Shown here piece after piece: positions 42,565-52,808 of a DNA stretch of 64,000 nucleotides (the stretch's first letter is position 1; the number at the start of each line of letters is the position of its first letter). This stretch comes from Rhododendron vialii. Its lineage: Eukaryota > Streptophyta > Magnoliopsida > Ericales > Ericaceae. The notes below the pieces were generated by a model. It was not told the origin of the DNA and searched no databases. It was given only the letters and a program-made list of their open reading frames with translations. The translations under genes were made by a program, and so were the position numbers. The DNA lies in assembly GCF_030253575.1 (NCBI RefSeq), contig NC_080559.1, positions 6,647,501-6,711,500 on the forward strand, read 5' to 3'.

Positions 42565-43414
42565 GCCGGCATATATAAGAGGTCGACATGCATTAGAGAA
42601 CATTGTTTCAGCCGCGCGATGTGGTGAGAATCTCAAGACGAATTATAAACCTAGAGATAGAATCGCGAGGATTCGAGTGCGCCGGGGCGGGAGGTTTGAA
42701 ATTTTTCGATATCAGAGGATGCGTTGCCTGGGGGCTTTTATTGATTCTTTCTCTGCTGAAAGTAATCTGTGGAAGAAGTTGTAGACCCATATTTGTTTCT
42801 TTCCATTAATGATACGGCATAATTGTCCACTAACTTGTATTGTGAATCTGTGATTCAACAAAAATATTTCTTCACTGACTATAAGGATTTATTCAAAGAG
42901 CTCTGTGTAAAACAAGATCCCACCGGCGGTAATCGACCCAAAATAAAATGTTACAGAGGTGGAGAAAGAAAAGGGAACTGGGACATCATGTGTGTTGGGT
43001 TCATCTGAACTGTCATACTCGACAATAAATGACTCAGATTTTATCTCGGCCGATCCTGGGTTCAACTTTCAAGAAAAGAAAAACATTAAAGAGATTAGCT
43101 GCACGGGAAGCCAAAGCTGCCAACAGAATAAATGCTACTAACCGGAAAAAGAAAAAGAAAAAACTCAAAAAAACTAGCGTAGCCCAAAACAATCCAAAAA
43201 CAAAGAAAAGAAAACTCCAACTCCAGATCTTGCACCAAATTACAAAGAAGTAATGGCAGCTTAATGGCAAAACCGCACTATAAAGCCTCCCAAAACCTCA
43301 AGAACCCCGCGAAAGACTCTTCATTTGGGTCAAACCATTCGGAATTGGATCTTCTCCTGTCGTTAATTTGATCTGGATGAGACAATTTGGATCATAAAAT
43401 CTCCGAAAACGGAA
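42565..43414. other. 3' flank of the Vapyrin-type gene
   Basis: No second gene is supported. The first about 300 bp are probably 3'UTR. A lysine-rich frame at 43029-43253 (KKRKTLKRLAARE) reflects an A-rich stretch and has no family I can name. Confidence 0.45.
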
Positions 43415-43950
43415 AGAATCCAAACCCACCTTATCTGCACAACAACAAGACTAACATCTTTTTTTTTTTGGTACTTCGGAATATCAAGACTAGCATCTGA
43501 TGCACCATCTCACCATCCTTAAAAAATTGGATATCGTCACTAATCTTTCAATTCAAACACTTGAACAATAATTACAATTTCAGTCATTTAACCATAGGTA
43601 TGGACGATTCAGATTTGGACTGTCTCGTTCAGTATCCAAAAGTTGGATCAGAAAGAATCCAAACCCACCTTAACTTCACGACAAAAAGACTAAACATTGT
43701 ATGCATCATCTCACCATCCTAAGAAAATTGGATAACGTCACTAATCTTTCAATTCAAACACTTAAACAATAGTAATTACAACTTCAATGATTTAACCATA
43801 AGTATGGATGATTCAGATTTGGAATATTTCGTCCGGTTCAAAAATTGGACCAGAAGGAATCCAAACCCACCTTAACTTCACGACAAGAAGACTAACATTT
43901 TATGTATAAAAAATTGGATATAGTCGCTGATCTTTTAATTCAAACACTTA
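43415..43950. repeat. Diverged threefold tandem repeat (about 200-240 bp)
   Basis: The words gaatccaaacccacctta, ctcaccatcct, ttggatatcgtcactaatct and aattcaaacactt recur in order, with unit starts near 43415, 43655 and 43857. The last unit is truncated. Confidence 0.8.
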
Positions 43951-44049
43951 ATCTTTTTTCGTTCGAAAGAATTCTAGGTAATTAATAATTACCTACTTCC
44001 CCGCACTGTCCAAGCGGTTGCAAACATCGACCACCCTTTCTGCCTCCAT

Positions 44050-44393
44050 GAGCATGTACATTAGCATTGGTAAAATACCTTTTTAGTTATTTTGGAGAGA
44101 AGAAATTCAAAAAATAGTCCTACACTAGATTGGGTAAAATACATTTATGAATAGGGCTTAGCCACTTTTACCTAAACACTATTCACACTCTTTTCTTTTT
44201 TTATTGTTTCTTTCTCTCTCTCCTCCCTCCTTGGGGGAAAAAAATAATAGGAAAAGAGTGAAAAAAAAATATTTTAATTGGTGTTAGGTAAAATAGATAG
44301 TATTGGTATAGTTGTGAAAGAAAAAATTGATAGCTAAAATAGAATTGTGAACTGTTCACAAGGTATTATACTAATCCATTGGTAAACTTGCTC
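44050..44393. mobile_element. Tourist-like MITE (gagcatgtaca family)
   Basis: It starts gagcatgtacattagcat and ends ttggtaaacttgctc, the same family as the promoter MITE at 27853-28221 (shared ctctctctcctccctcc and attttaattggtgttagg-like interior). TAA follows at 44394-44396; the left trinucleotide (cat) does not match. Confidence 0.7.
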
Positions 44394-44399
44394 TAATAA

Positions 44400-45032
44400 G
44401 AGCATCCACAATGTAATAATCAAAACCAAAATGTTGCTAAAGTTAGCAATGTTTGCTCAAAAAAGTGTTCACATTGTAATAACCAAACTTAGCAACTCTT
44501 AGCAACTCATCAAATTTTGACCTTTGAATAATCAAAACTAGCAACCTTTTTGCCAATAATCAAATTTAATGGTCTTCACATTTTCTCAATCAAGTATAAC
44601 TATCATTACATAAAAACCTTCTCTCTCAACAATGTTTTCAGAAAATTATTTTTAAAAATTATTTTTTTTTCAGAAACTTTTAAAAAAAATTTAAAAAAAA
44701 CTATAAGTGTTTTTACAAAAAAAAAAAAAAACAAACCGGATTCTAACAGTTTTTTTTAAAAAAAAAAACTATTTTTTTAAAACTGTTTTCTTTTTGAAAA
44801 AAACTATTTTCAATTTTTTTTTCACTAAACTATTTTCTTAAAAAAAACTATTATTTTTGGTTATCCAATATAGAGTTTAAAAAGGTGATGTGGCAAGTTT
44901 TGGTTATCCAATTTTGATTATTACATTGTGAACCTCTATATTGCTAACTTTAGCAATGTCTTAAATGAATAATTAAAAGATGATGTGGCAACTTTTGGTT
45001 ATCCAATTTTGATTGTTACATTGCAGATGCTC
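44400..45032. mobile_element. Tourist-like MITE, long type copy 3
   Basis: It starts gagcatccacaatgtaataa and ends attgcagatgctc. TAA is duplicated at 44397-44399 and 45033-45035. It is 633 bp and homologous to 12636-13289. It abuts the preceding MITE with only taataa between them. Confidence 0.8.
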
Positions 45033-46165
45033 TAAGTTAATAACTTGTTTTGACTTGACCCTTCAAAGATTCCTAGCATCGGGTATATAATGATCCGAGC
45101 ACTCTGTCTTAAATAAATTAAAAAAATTATTGTGGTTTTGAATGGATACCAAAGAAGATGAGATATCATTAGTGAGAAGGACAAACGCAGGACTTCAAGA
45201 TTGGATCGGTGGACGAATCCTGACAAAAGAAATTGAAAGATATGAAAGATGATCGATATTAATTTCGCCAATACATATCGTAAAAATATACCATATATGG
45301 ATCATCTTATAGATTTCCAATCAACGTATTCATGACACTAGACAAGAATCTCATATCGACCCGTAGAGATCTTCTATCAGCAGCCGAATTGAATTGACTA
45401 ATTAGATTTTGTCATCTATAATTATAAGTTTATAACTGAATACAAATTTTGCAAAACACTTGGTTGAGCATTGTTAAATTGTTCAAAACAATGTTGGGTG
45501 GACGAACTTGTATACTTATAAAGTTTTTGAGAAAAAAAATATACTATAATTCTAATAAAAATTTGAAATCAGGTAGGGCGGTCATGATCGACTTTTTCCA
45601 CATGTATGTGAGAGGTTGTATTTGGTGTTATGTATGATGGGTCCCCCATGTATGTGAGAGATTGTATTTGGTGTTATGTATGTATTGTTGTGTGTGTAAC
45701 AATGTTGATTAGAAATATTGTTAGGGTCCCATATTGTTATCATCTCTACCAACTTGATCTCCCTAGACCAAAGAGGCTATGGGTTAGTTCAGTGATGAAA
45801 ACTCAGGATTTGGTTGGATAATGCTCGTGTTCAAATTTCCATAGCTCTTTATTGGCACTAAACATATTCAGAGTGTGTTTTACTAACAAAAATAATTAAG
45901 TACTTATTTTTGAAATAAGTATGTATTTTTTAAATTAAAGGTAATGTATTGTGAGAAAATGATCACTTGTCTCGTAAAGTAAAAAATAAGTACTTAAAAA
46001 ATAAGAACCTTAACGGAACGGGGCCCCATAACACCAACACGTCCTGGGACTTTATCTTTGGTCTCAATATAAGTGCGGTAGGGTCCCCTATAGATAGTGT
46101 TATAGTGTGATGGGACAATGCTTTGCAATGGAGGTGACGGGTACCATATAGGTGTGGTGGGGTTA
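45033..46165. other. Intergenic stretch with a short tandem duplication
   Basis: No gene. At 45601-45682 a 46-bp unit (catgtatgtgagag-ttgtatttggtgttatg) is present twice in tandem with two or three changes. Confidence 0.6.
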
Positions 46166-46613
46166 TGATGCAGATTAGATTTTGGAAAAAAATAGAAGTT
46201 TATTAGTTTTTATTTTACTATTTTAGTTTTAGTATGTTGTTGGGAATCTTATAATTTGGGATTACTAACATATAGTTATTTAGTTTCTTAATTTAGGTTG
46301 AGTCAATTTCCTATTTTATGTTTTCTTGTTTTACAAGATTTAGGATTACTTCCGAATATTTTTATTTCCTTTTAAGCTCTATGATTTCTACTAATATATA
46401 ATAAGCTTCTAGGCCTTAGGACTATTCAGTTTTTGATGATTAATGAAATTAAAAAGAGACACTCTTTTTATGCCAACTTTTGGATATTCTGTGTGAATCA
46501 ACCGATTGTTGTTGCCTTTATTCCTGAGAGTATTCTCAGACTAAACAGGTTTAAGGAAGAGTTGTCACGATCTTGTCGCCCGATCTCCTTTTTCAACATG
46601 CTTCCCTGCATCA
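46166..46613 (+). repeat. 5' LTR (448 bp) of a truncated Ty3-type element
   Basis: It begins tgatgcagattagattttgg and ends cttccctgcatca, with mirrored TGATGCAG/CTGCATCA termini. It is followed two bases later by a tRNA-Met primer site. The small LTR suits the Reina/CRM-like chromoviruses. There is no 3' LTR in the window. Confidence 0.8.
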
Positions 46614-46615
46614 GT

Positions 46616-46627
46616 TGGTATCAAAGC
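46616..46627 (+). promoter_or_regulatory. Primer-binding site of the truncated element
   Basis: The sequence tggtatcaaagc, one base off the usual TGGTATCAGAGC, lies directly after the LTR. Confidence 0.75.
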
Positions 46628-46647
46628 GAGGCTATGTCCGAGCACTC

Positions 46648-46975
46648 ATGGCACCAAGGAAGCAACGTACAGTGGAAGAAATTTACAAGACTGATGATGC
46701 AACAACAAATTGATGCTTTGACCGAACAAATCGCAGCATTGACGGTGGCATTTCAACAACCACCACTAAATGCCCACTTAACGGAGGAGGAAGAGAAAAG
46801 AAGCGCAGCGGAGGACGGGGAAAATCCCTTTGCGAGGGATCTTGCTTGAAGGAGGGACAGGCGACCCACAGATACAAGCTCTCATTGGTGGGAAGCCGGA
46901 TTAAAAATTGACCTTCCAAAGTTTCATGGCACTTTGCAACCAGAAGAATTTCTCGATTGGCTTTTTTCCATCTAG
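46648..46975 (+). pseudogene. Broken gag start of a Ty3-type element
   Basis: After the primer site one frame opens with MAPRKQRTVEEIYKTDD. A second gives QQQIDALTEQIAALTVAFQQ and NPFARD, and a third gives KIDLPKFHGTLQPEEFLDWL. In that order these are the expected N-terminal motifs of chromovirus gag. At least two frameshifts separate them, and the homology stops abruptly near 46970, so the rest of the element is deleted. Confidence 0.75.
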
Positions 46976-47004
46976 GAGATCGATCTTGGAGTTTAACATT
47001 GTTT

Positions 47005-47106
47005 ACATTGTTTATATATTTAAAAATATATGCATGTTTAGTTGAGCTCCTTTCATGCCATGCCTTTATCATGGATTTTTACATTGTTTATATATTTAAA
47101 AATATA
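47005..47106. repeat. 26-bp direct repeats around a 43-bp patch copied from the MetE 5'UTR intron
   Basis: The 26-bp word acattgtttatatatttaaa... is at 47005-47030 and again at 47081-47106. Between them, 47031-47073 equals 52551-52593 in the methionine synthase 5'UTR intron at 42 of 43 positions (the difference is a versus c near the end). Confidence 0.85.
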
Positions 47107-47325
47107 GTTAAAAAATTAAGTATTCCAATTTTCAATCCATTTGAACCTGTGCGAAGATCTTATTTTTCTGATCATTTTATCTTAAATGGTCATAATGGAT
47201 TTTTACACCGTTTATAAAAAATACAGTTAAAAAAATCAGTGTTCCAATTCTCAATCTGTTTGAATTGGTGCCTAAGATCTTATTTTTCTGATTATTTTAT
47301 CTTAAATGGTCATAATGGATTTTTG
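47081..47325. repeat. Twofold tandem repeat, about 122 bp
   Basis: The word gatcttatttttctgatca/tattttatc-ttaaatggtcataatgg occurs near 47155 and 47277, each preceded by ttccaattNtcaat. The first unit contains the second 26-bp repeat described at 47005. Confidence 0.8.
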
Positions 47326-48167
47326 GCTCTAATGCCTTTCAATAGGCACCTTAAGAGAATCATGAAACTAAAACCAATTTTTCCATTAGTTTTATTCACG
47401 GTGGTGAACGATTTTACCAATTTAGAACATAAAACAAATTACAGGAGTTTATTTGGTTGCAATTGAAACTGGAGGGATGAAACAACCATAAAACTAGAGG
47501 GACGATTACGAAAATTTGTTCTAAAATAAATGGAAGTAAGACTTAATTCTCAACTTTCCTAATAAAACATTGTGATATCCGAAAGCATAATCCTAACTGG
47601 TAATAGTTCTTATTGTAAACTATGGACAAGGAATACATTCTTACATTCTCTGTGGAGGAACAATGCAAGCCAATATTATACCGTTACCTTACCATAAACA
47701 ATGAACAAGGACTACTCACCGGCATGCTAACACCGGCGGTCCAAATTAACACTTCTGCTAATGTCACCGCCACGGCGCCACCACTTTCTCAGTCCACCTT
47801 CCTCCCCTCTTGTAGTAAGAGATGGATCATGATACACAACTCAGTGAATGGAAAAATACCTTAATTTGTAGTCTCTCCCTACCAACCCTTTTTGTTAAGA
47901 GATACTAACTCAGTGGGTTCTGACTAATTTATATATGATGCTAATTAAGAGAGATTAACTACTCCCATTAAAGTTCAAAGTCGTGGTTGGTGGTAGTTCC
48001 TACGCCTACCATCACCCTCCCATATACGTTTCCCTCTCGTCAGGTGTACATGTTTTTGTAAGTGTTATGCTTGTATCAGGGTGGCTCCCACCTCACCTAC
48101 TAACCCAACAAATGCATGTGTTGATTAATTCGAGTCATTTAGCACCAATCAAAGGGTGCTTTAGAAG
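47326..48167. other. Intergenic stretch
   Basis: No gene can be supported. An 80-codon plus-strand frame at 47622-47864 has no family resemblance that I recognise and no good context. Confidence 0.45.
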
Positions 48168-48320
48168 CTCATGGTTAGTTCGGTTGGTTGGTGAGTTTGC
48201 TCTCCACATAATTAATCAGAGTTCGAATTTTGGGTAATATTTTATGAGTCTCCTAGTGGTGGCTCTATCTTTGACCGGATCATGGAAAAGTTTAGTTAAG
48301 GTGTACGTAAGCTGACTTGA
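48168..48320 (+). mobile_element. Au-like SINE
   Basis: It has a box A-like ggttagttcggttggt, box B-like gagttcgaattttgg, the gagtctcctagtggtggctc middle and the 3' phrase aaggtgtacgtaagctgac. These are features of the plant Au SINE family. Length is about 150 bp. Confidence 0.7.
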
Positions 48321-50167
48321 AAATGACGGTTGAAAAAGAAAAAAAGGGTTAAATTAGGAAGTTGGTATATCTAGACCACAAACAAGAAAATGTAATCTAA
48401 TCTCTACCCAAGTGAGAAGTTGTAGGGCCCCTCCACCAATCCTCCACCAACTTCGTCCCACCAACTCTCAAGATTACTTGTCCACATGCAATTACCTTTT
48501 ATTGTTTTTTCCCTAATCTTCATGCGGAAAGTTCAGGGCCCAACTAGTGAAAACAAATACTAATAACACTGAGTTGTGAGTCATGACTTTATTCCAAAGC
48601 AATTGAAGCATCAAATAAAAAATCACTCACATATCTAATATGTCTAGGTCCGGCTTTAATTGAATCATCTGCTAGTGGACGATGAAATTGCGAATTTGCG
48701 AGCCACTTTATACGGAGTATCAAGTTCACTGTTATCTCTAATTTGCTAGGTCATACGTACTCAATGTTGTCTTTTATTACAATGGAGGACAATACCACAC
48801 AAACAACATTAAGTATGTCCTGATCATGACTTACCCAAAAAAAAAACAGAACATTCAGTATCATGACCTAGCAAAAGAAGTCAAGCAGTGTTAATTTTTA
48901 ATTAGGCTGAGCTCTATTTTGTATGCAATGGATATGTACAAGTCAAGCAATGTTACCTTCTAAGCTAAAACTTACTAAGCTTCACATTAAGTTTTAGCTT
49001 ATCGAGCTGCAAAATCCAACCTCAGTAAAAATCTTACTCAGGAGTTCATATAAGTATTAAGGCAAATTCAAAATTTTATTTGACAGGTTTCCATTGATAT
49101 ACTATGTTCTTATTATCGTTATCATTCACCGAATTTAGAGGAGAAAATTGATGTTCTTATTATCATTAGTCACTAAATTCAATTGACTAAACCTCGAGCA
49201 TTGATTTAAAACTTTGGATGACCATAATTTTGGAGAATTTAGAATATAATCATTACAAATTCCAAACAAGAATTTCATATGGGTCAAATGAGTATTGAAT
49301 TTCGAGTTGGCACAAGTTTGTCGATCTTGTGTTGGTGCCGGTGAAGTTCTCCTTCCTGTCAAACAAGTGGATGAATTGGGCAAGACGATAAAAAACACTA
49401 ACCATGCTCACGTAAGAGGAAGAATATCCACCCCATTGGGAAATCTCAGGTTTGTTAGTGAGGATCTTCATTTAATGGTTTCAATTACATCTACTAATAT
49501 GGTTAGAACACTTTCTCCCCATGTTTTTTTTTTTGTCTTATATCCTACGGTCATTTTTTTTTACTAAGTCTCAACTTCTATGCATAACACGAGTTCGCTG
49601 CTAGTATCCCATATCCCTATGGTAGTACTTAATTCGGGCAGTGTCTACCTGTCATTGATAACAACCAAACCTTCTACAGCCAAGCCAACCTTTTTAAGCT
49701 CAAATCATTTGCTGACTCTAGTAGCCGTATAAAAACTTCTCCTCAAAAAGAGACGCCGAAGCTATTTAATTCGATCAAACGTATGACAATCAACAATTTA
49801 CTAGAATTCATGAACACTTTCATGTTTTGTTTTCATCTCTTCTAACAATTTCGGTTGGCCTAATAGTTGTGTGGATAGTGAATTTATTTACACTGATCGA
49901 CCTAGAATTGAGATAGTGAATTTATGACGATATCCTATCTTTAAATAAGGAACAAAATATCAGAAGAGAGATAAGGCAGAGATAATGGGCCACATTCCAA
50001 AAAACGCAACTCAGCAACCATAAAGTGGCCTAGTGGGACGACATGACTGTCACTAATTTGCATCAACTTTCATTTTCTGGCAAAAAATAAAATAAAATGA
50101 GAACAGTAAATATGATATTCCATCACCTCCGTCAAGAACTAATGTCTCATCACACAACACTATTATC
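48321..50167. other. Intergenic stretch
   Basis: No gene, RNA or transposon that I can support. Short open frames near 49135-49567 occur on both strands and lack recognisable motifs. Confidence 0.5.
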
Positions 50168-51027
50168 TGTACGGAAGTGGCTCCTCTCCTATAATGATAA
50201 AGGAGCTTCTTGTCTGATTCTGCTTTTTTCGGGTCCATACCGGGTCCACATTAATTGATGATCGAAATCGTTCATTATGTAGATCTCGTCGAATAATTCA
50301 ACCATGCATGCAAAAATTGGTATTGATCGGATGCCGTTTCAATAGCTTCCCTCTTCGGGAGCCTGCATCCCAGCGTTTTTGTGCAATAAACCCCTCTGGC
50401 CGAAGACTAGGGGTAGGTGGTCCCGTGGAGTTTTCGGAGAAGGGTCACACAGCAATGAATCGCGCGCGAACCCTCAAACACCTATCTAATTAGGGGCAGA
50501 TCCTCAATAGTGGCGATCCTTGCACTCTTCCACGGACTGATACATGTACCGAATGCTCATACGGAAAAATTAACTCCTATAATTGCATATGCAAAAAAGT
50601 GTCGTGGTGCACTCAAAGAGTAAAGCACTCGATTGTAGCACAAACAAGATTGGAAAGCATCCATCTTGGAAAAAGTGGGAAGAATTAATTCGATCTAGTG
50701 TGTCTATTACATTTTTCCAAGATTAATCTAAATCGATGAATTGTCGAATGACATCCGATCAACACCAAATTTTGCATGGTTCACTTTTGAAGTGAGAGGT
50801 CGCGGGTTCGATTCCTATGGATAAAAGATCAATTCCTTGTAGTAATACTAATATCTAACACCCGTTGATGTATACAATGTTAACAAAAATAAGTATTCTA
50901 CGAGATCAACATAATGTAAGATTTCAATCATCAATGTGGGGCCGGTATGGGCGTATGGGCCTGAAAAAGGCAGAAGTGGAGGGAAAGCTCCTCTCCTATT
51001 ATTAGCGAGGAGCCGCTTCCTATCCGT
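50168..51027. mobile_element. Foldback element with roughly 190-bp arms and a nested SINE
   Basis: The left arm (about 50168-50350: ggctcctctcctataatgat, cgggtccata, ccacattaattgatgatcga, gatctcgtcgaata, tgcaaaaattggt) is inverted relative to the right arm (about 50745-51027). The right arm is interrupted by a SINE at about 50786-50892. The central 400 bp are unrelated to the arms. Confidence 0.75.
50786..50892 (+). mobile_element. SINE fragment nested in the foldback arm
   Basis: It has a clear box B (cgcgggttcgattccta) and a 3' end gttgatgtatacaatgtt related to the SINEs at 24208 and 29712. The 5' part (box A) is missing or degraded. Removing it restores pairing of the foldback arms. Confidence 0.7.
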
Positions 51028-51390
51028 AGGTACCACACTGCAACTATGTCGAGGACGAAGTTAATGTTCCACCACTTATATTGTTATGAGTGTTTTGCCC
51101 CAATAAAAAAAAGACTATAAAAACTCGAACATAATACAATAGTATTTGCGGAACCAAGTCTAAGTTTCAATCTCTCAACCTATGAGATACTTATCTAGTG
51201 CCGTTGGTAAACCACGTGGCGGTGCACTAAGTCTCTCCCACCACAAATTGAATAATTTTTCCTCAACCTACCCCAAATTACCTTTACCAAAAATCCGTCA
51301 AATGCCTTTTCACCGGGGTGTACATACAAAAAAAAAAAACGAAAAATAGGAAAAATGGGGAAATTCCCAGATCTCACCCACCCCCCGCTC
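51028..51390. other. Upstream region of methionine synthase
   Basis: No gene. It contains an A run at about 51329-51340 and C-rich sequence (acccaccccccgctc) just before the TATA-like box. Confidence 0.45.
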
Positions 51391-51497
51391 TTTAAATAAC
51401 CCCACGCACCTCCTCACTCATCGCGCTTCTCTCTCTCTCTCTCTCTCTCTGAACCAGTCCCCGACTTCTCTCTCTCCACCGGTTTCACCTCCTTAAG
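51391..51497 (+). promoter_or_regulatory. Core promoter and first 5'UTR exon of methionine synthase
   Basis: A TATA-like tttaaata at 51391-51398 is followed about 35 bp later by a CT-rich leader (CT run at about 51428-51450). It ends at the splice donor ccttaag/gtaagc (51497/51498). Transcription start is inferred, not seen. Confidence 0.6.
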
Positions 51498-52804
51498 GTA
51501 AGCTCTCCCCGTCACGTACCTCACCCCTCCGCACTTGTCGCTCAATCCACGCTCTATTAGTGAACCCACACACACTCTCTGCTCCTTTATTACTTCACCC
51601 ATTCTCCCTATTTCTTCCTTGGTAATCGATCTTCTTCCACACCCATAGGGTTTTAAGCCTGTACAAACTGGATTTACTGCTTTACATGCCCTCTTTTGCT
51701 TGAATCACTTCAACCCAGAATTGTTTTTCCACTCGTAGATCTACTACTTGTCAATTTCGATTGGTTCGGTACTGTTTTAATTAATTCAATACCCGCGCTT
51801 TGCTTTCTGATTCATGCTAGTCTCGCATCTGCATTGTTTTGTGGGCACGTGTGGTAGATCAAGTGTATTAGGATGTTGAAACATTTAGATCTGGTTTTGG
51901 ATCTTGTATCTTTAATAGATCTAATGCGAAGTAGCTTTTTTTCCCCTGACAGTCAGGTGTGTCCAGGCCAGCTTACGTGCTGGCCTCAATTAATCACTCC
52001 CCTCCCCGGTTCGGTCAGAGGCAAGGCCATCCACATCCGGGGGACTTGGGAATTCACAAGAATACTATTTTCTTGCGGCCTGAACCTTTGGGGCTAGTTC
52101 TTTAATAGTAGTATCTTTTATAGACCTACTGTTTGACGTGAAAGGAAAGGAAAGGAAAATGGAGTAATTTAATACGGGTGCAAGATATCTGTCGGCGTTA
52201 GGTGCATTTTTTTTTTTAGTGTACTAATACCCTTGCTCTTTTTTGTACTTCAGATCTGTATTCGTGAATTATAGATCTGGGTCTGTACTTGATTCCCTTG
52301 GCTTATACTTGATCTGGGTCTCATTGTTATACATTTTTAAGGCCTGAGTAATATGTTCTAATCCCCTTATTAAAGTAATCATTCCTGACTATCGTATTGA
52401 AAACCATGGCTTGATATCTTGCATTCGGTATTAAGGCAAGTGAAATGACGGTGCGCATTTCGTAATTGGTATTGAATGAAGGGTTGATATAATGTCATCA
52501 CGGCATGTTTTCAATCTCAGTTACCTCCTAAATCTCTTTCATGTTGCTTATGCATGTTTAGTTGAGCTCCTTTCATGCCATGCCTTTCTCATGTGATACA
52601 TCAACATGTATTTGTGTATATATATGCACACACAAAGCACATGCATATTATAGTCGATTTATCACAAGTCGGGTTAGTATTCTTTTTTGCCATAACTTAA
52701 TAGCTTGGATGATGGCTGTCGATTTTTGTTTGATTTGAGGTGTTTTCTTTTTTCGTTGAATATACTTGCTGTCGATTGATTTGTAGTTGAATTTGTTGAG
52801 CCAG
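51498..52804 (+). other. 5'UTR intron of methionine synthase (1,307 bp)
   Basis: The donor gtaagctctcc and the acceptor gttgagccag end four bases before the ATG. Long leader introns are common in highly expressed plant genes. It contains an inverted Au-like SINE (about 51953-52100) and the source of the 43-bp patch found at 47031. Confidence 0.75.
51953..52100 (-). mobile_element. Au-like SINE fragment (minus strand)
   Basis: The plus strand gtgtccaggccagcttacgtg is the complement of the Au 3' phrase cacgtaagctggcctggac. Further similarity runs toward ggcctgaacctttgggg. It lies inside the 5'UTR intron, opposite to the gene. Confidence 0.6.
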
Positions 52805-52808
52805 GAAA

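Noticed and set aside
43029..43253. A basic, lysine-rich 74-codon frame after the Vapyrin-type gene.
   Set aside because: Composition comes from A-rich sequence and the opposite strand is equally open; no family recognised.
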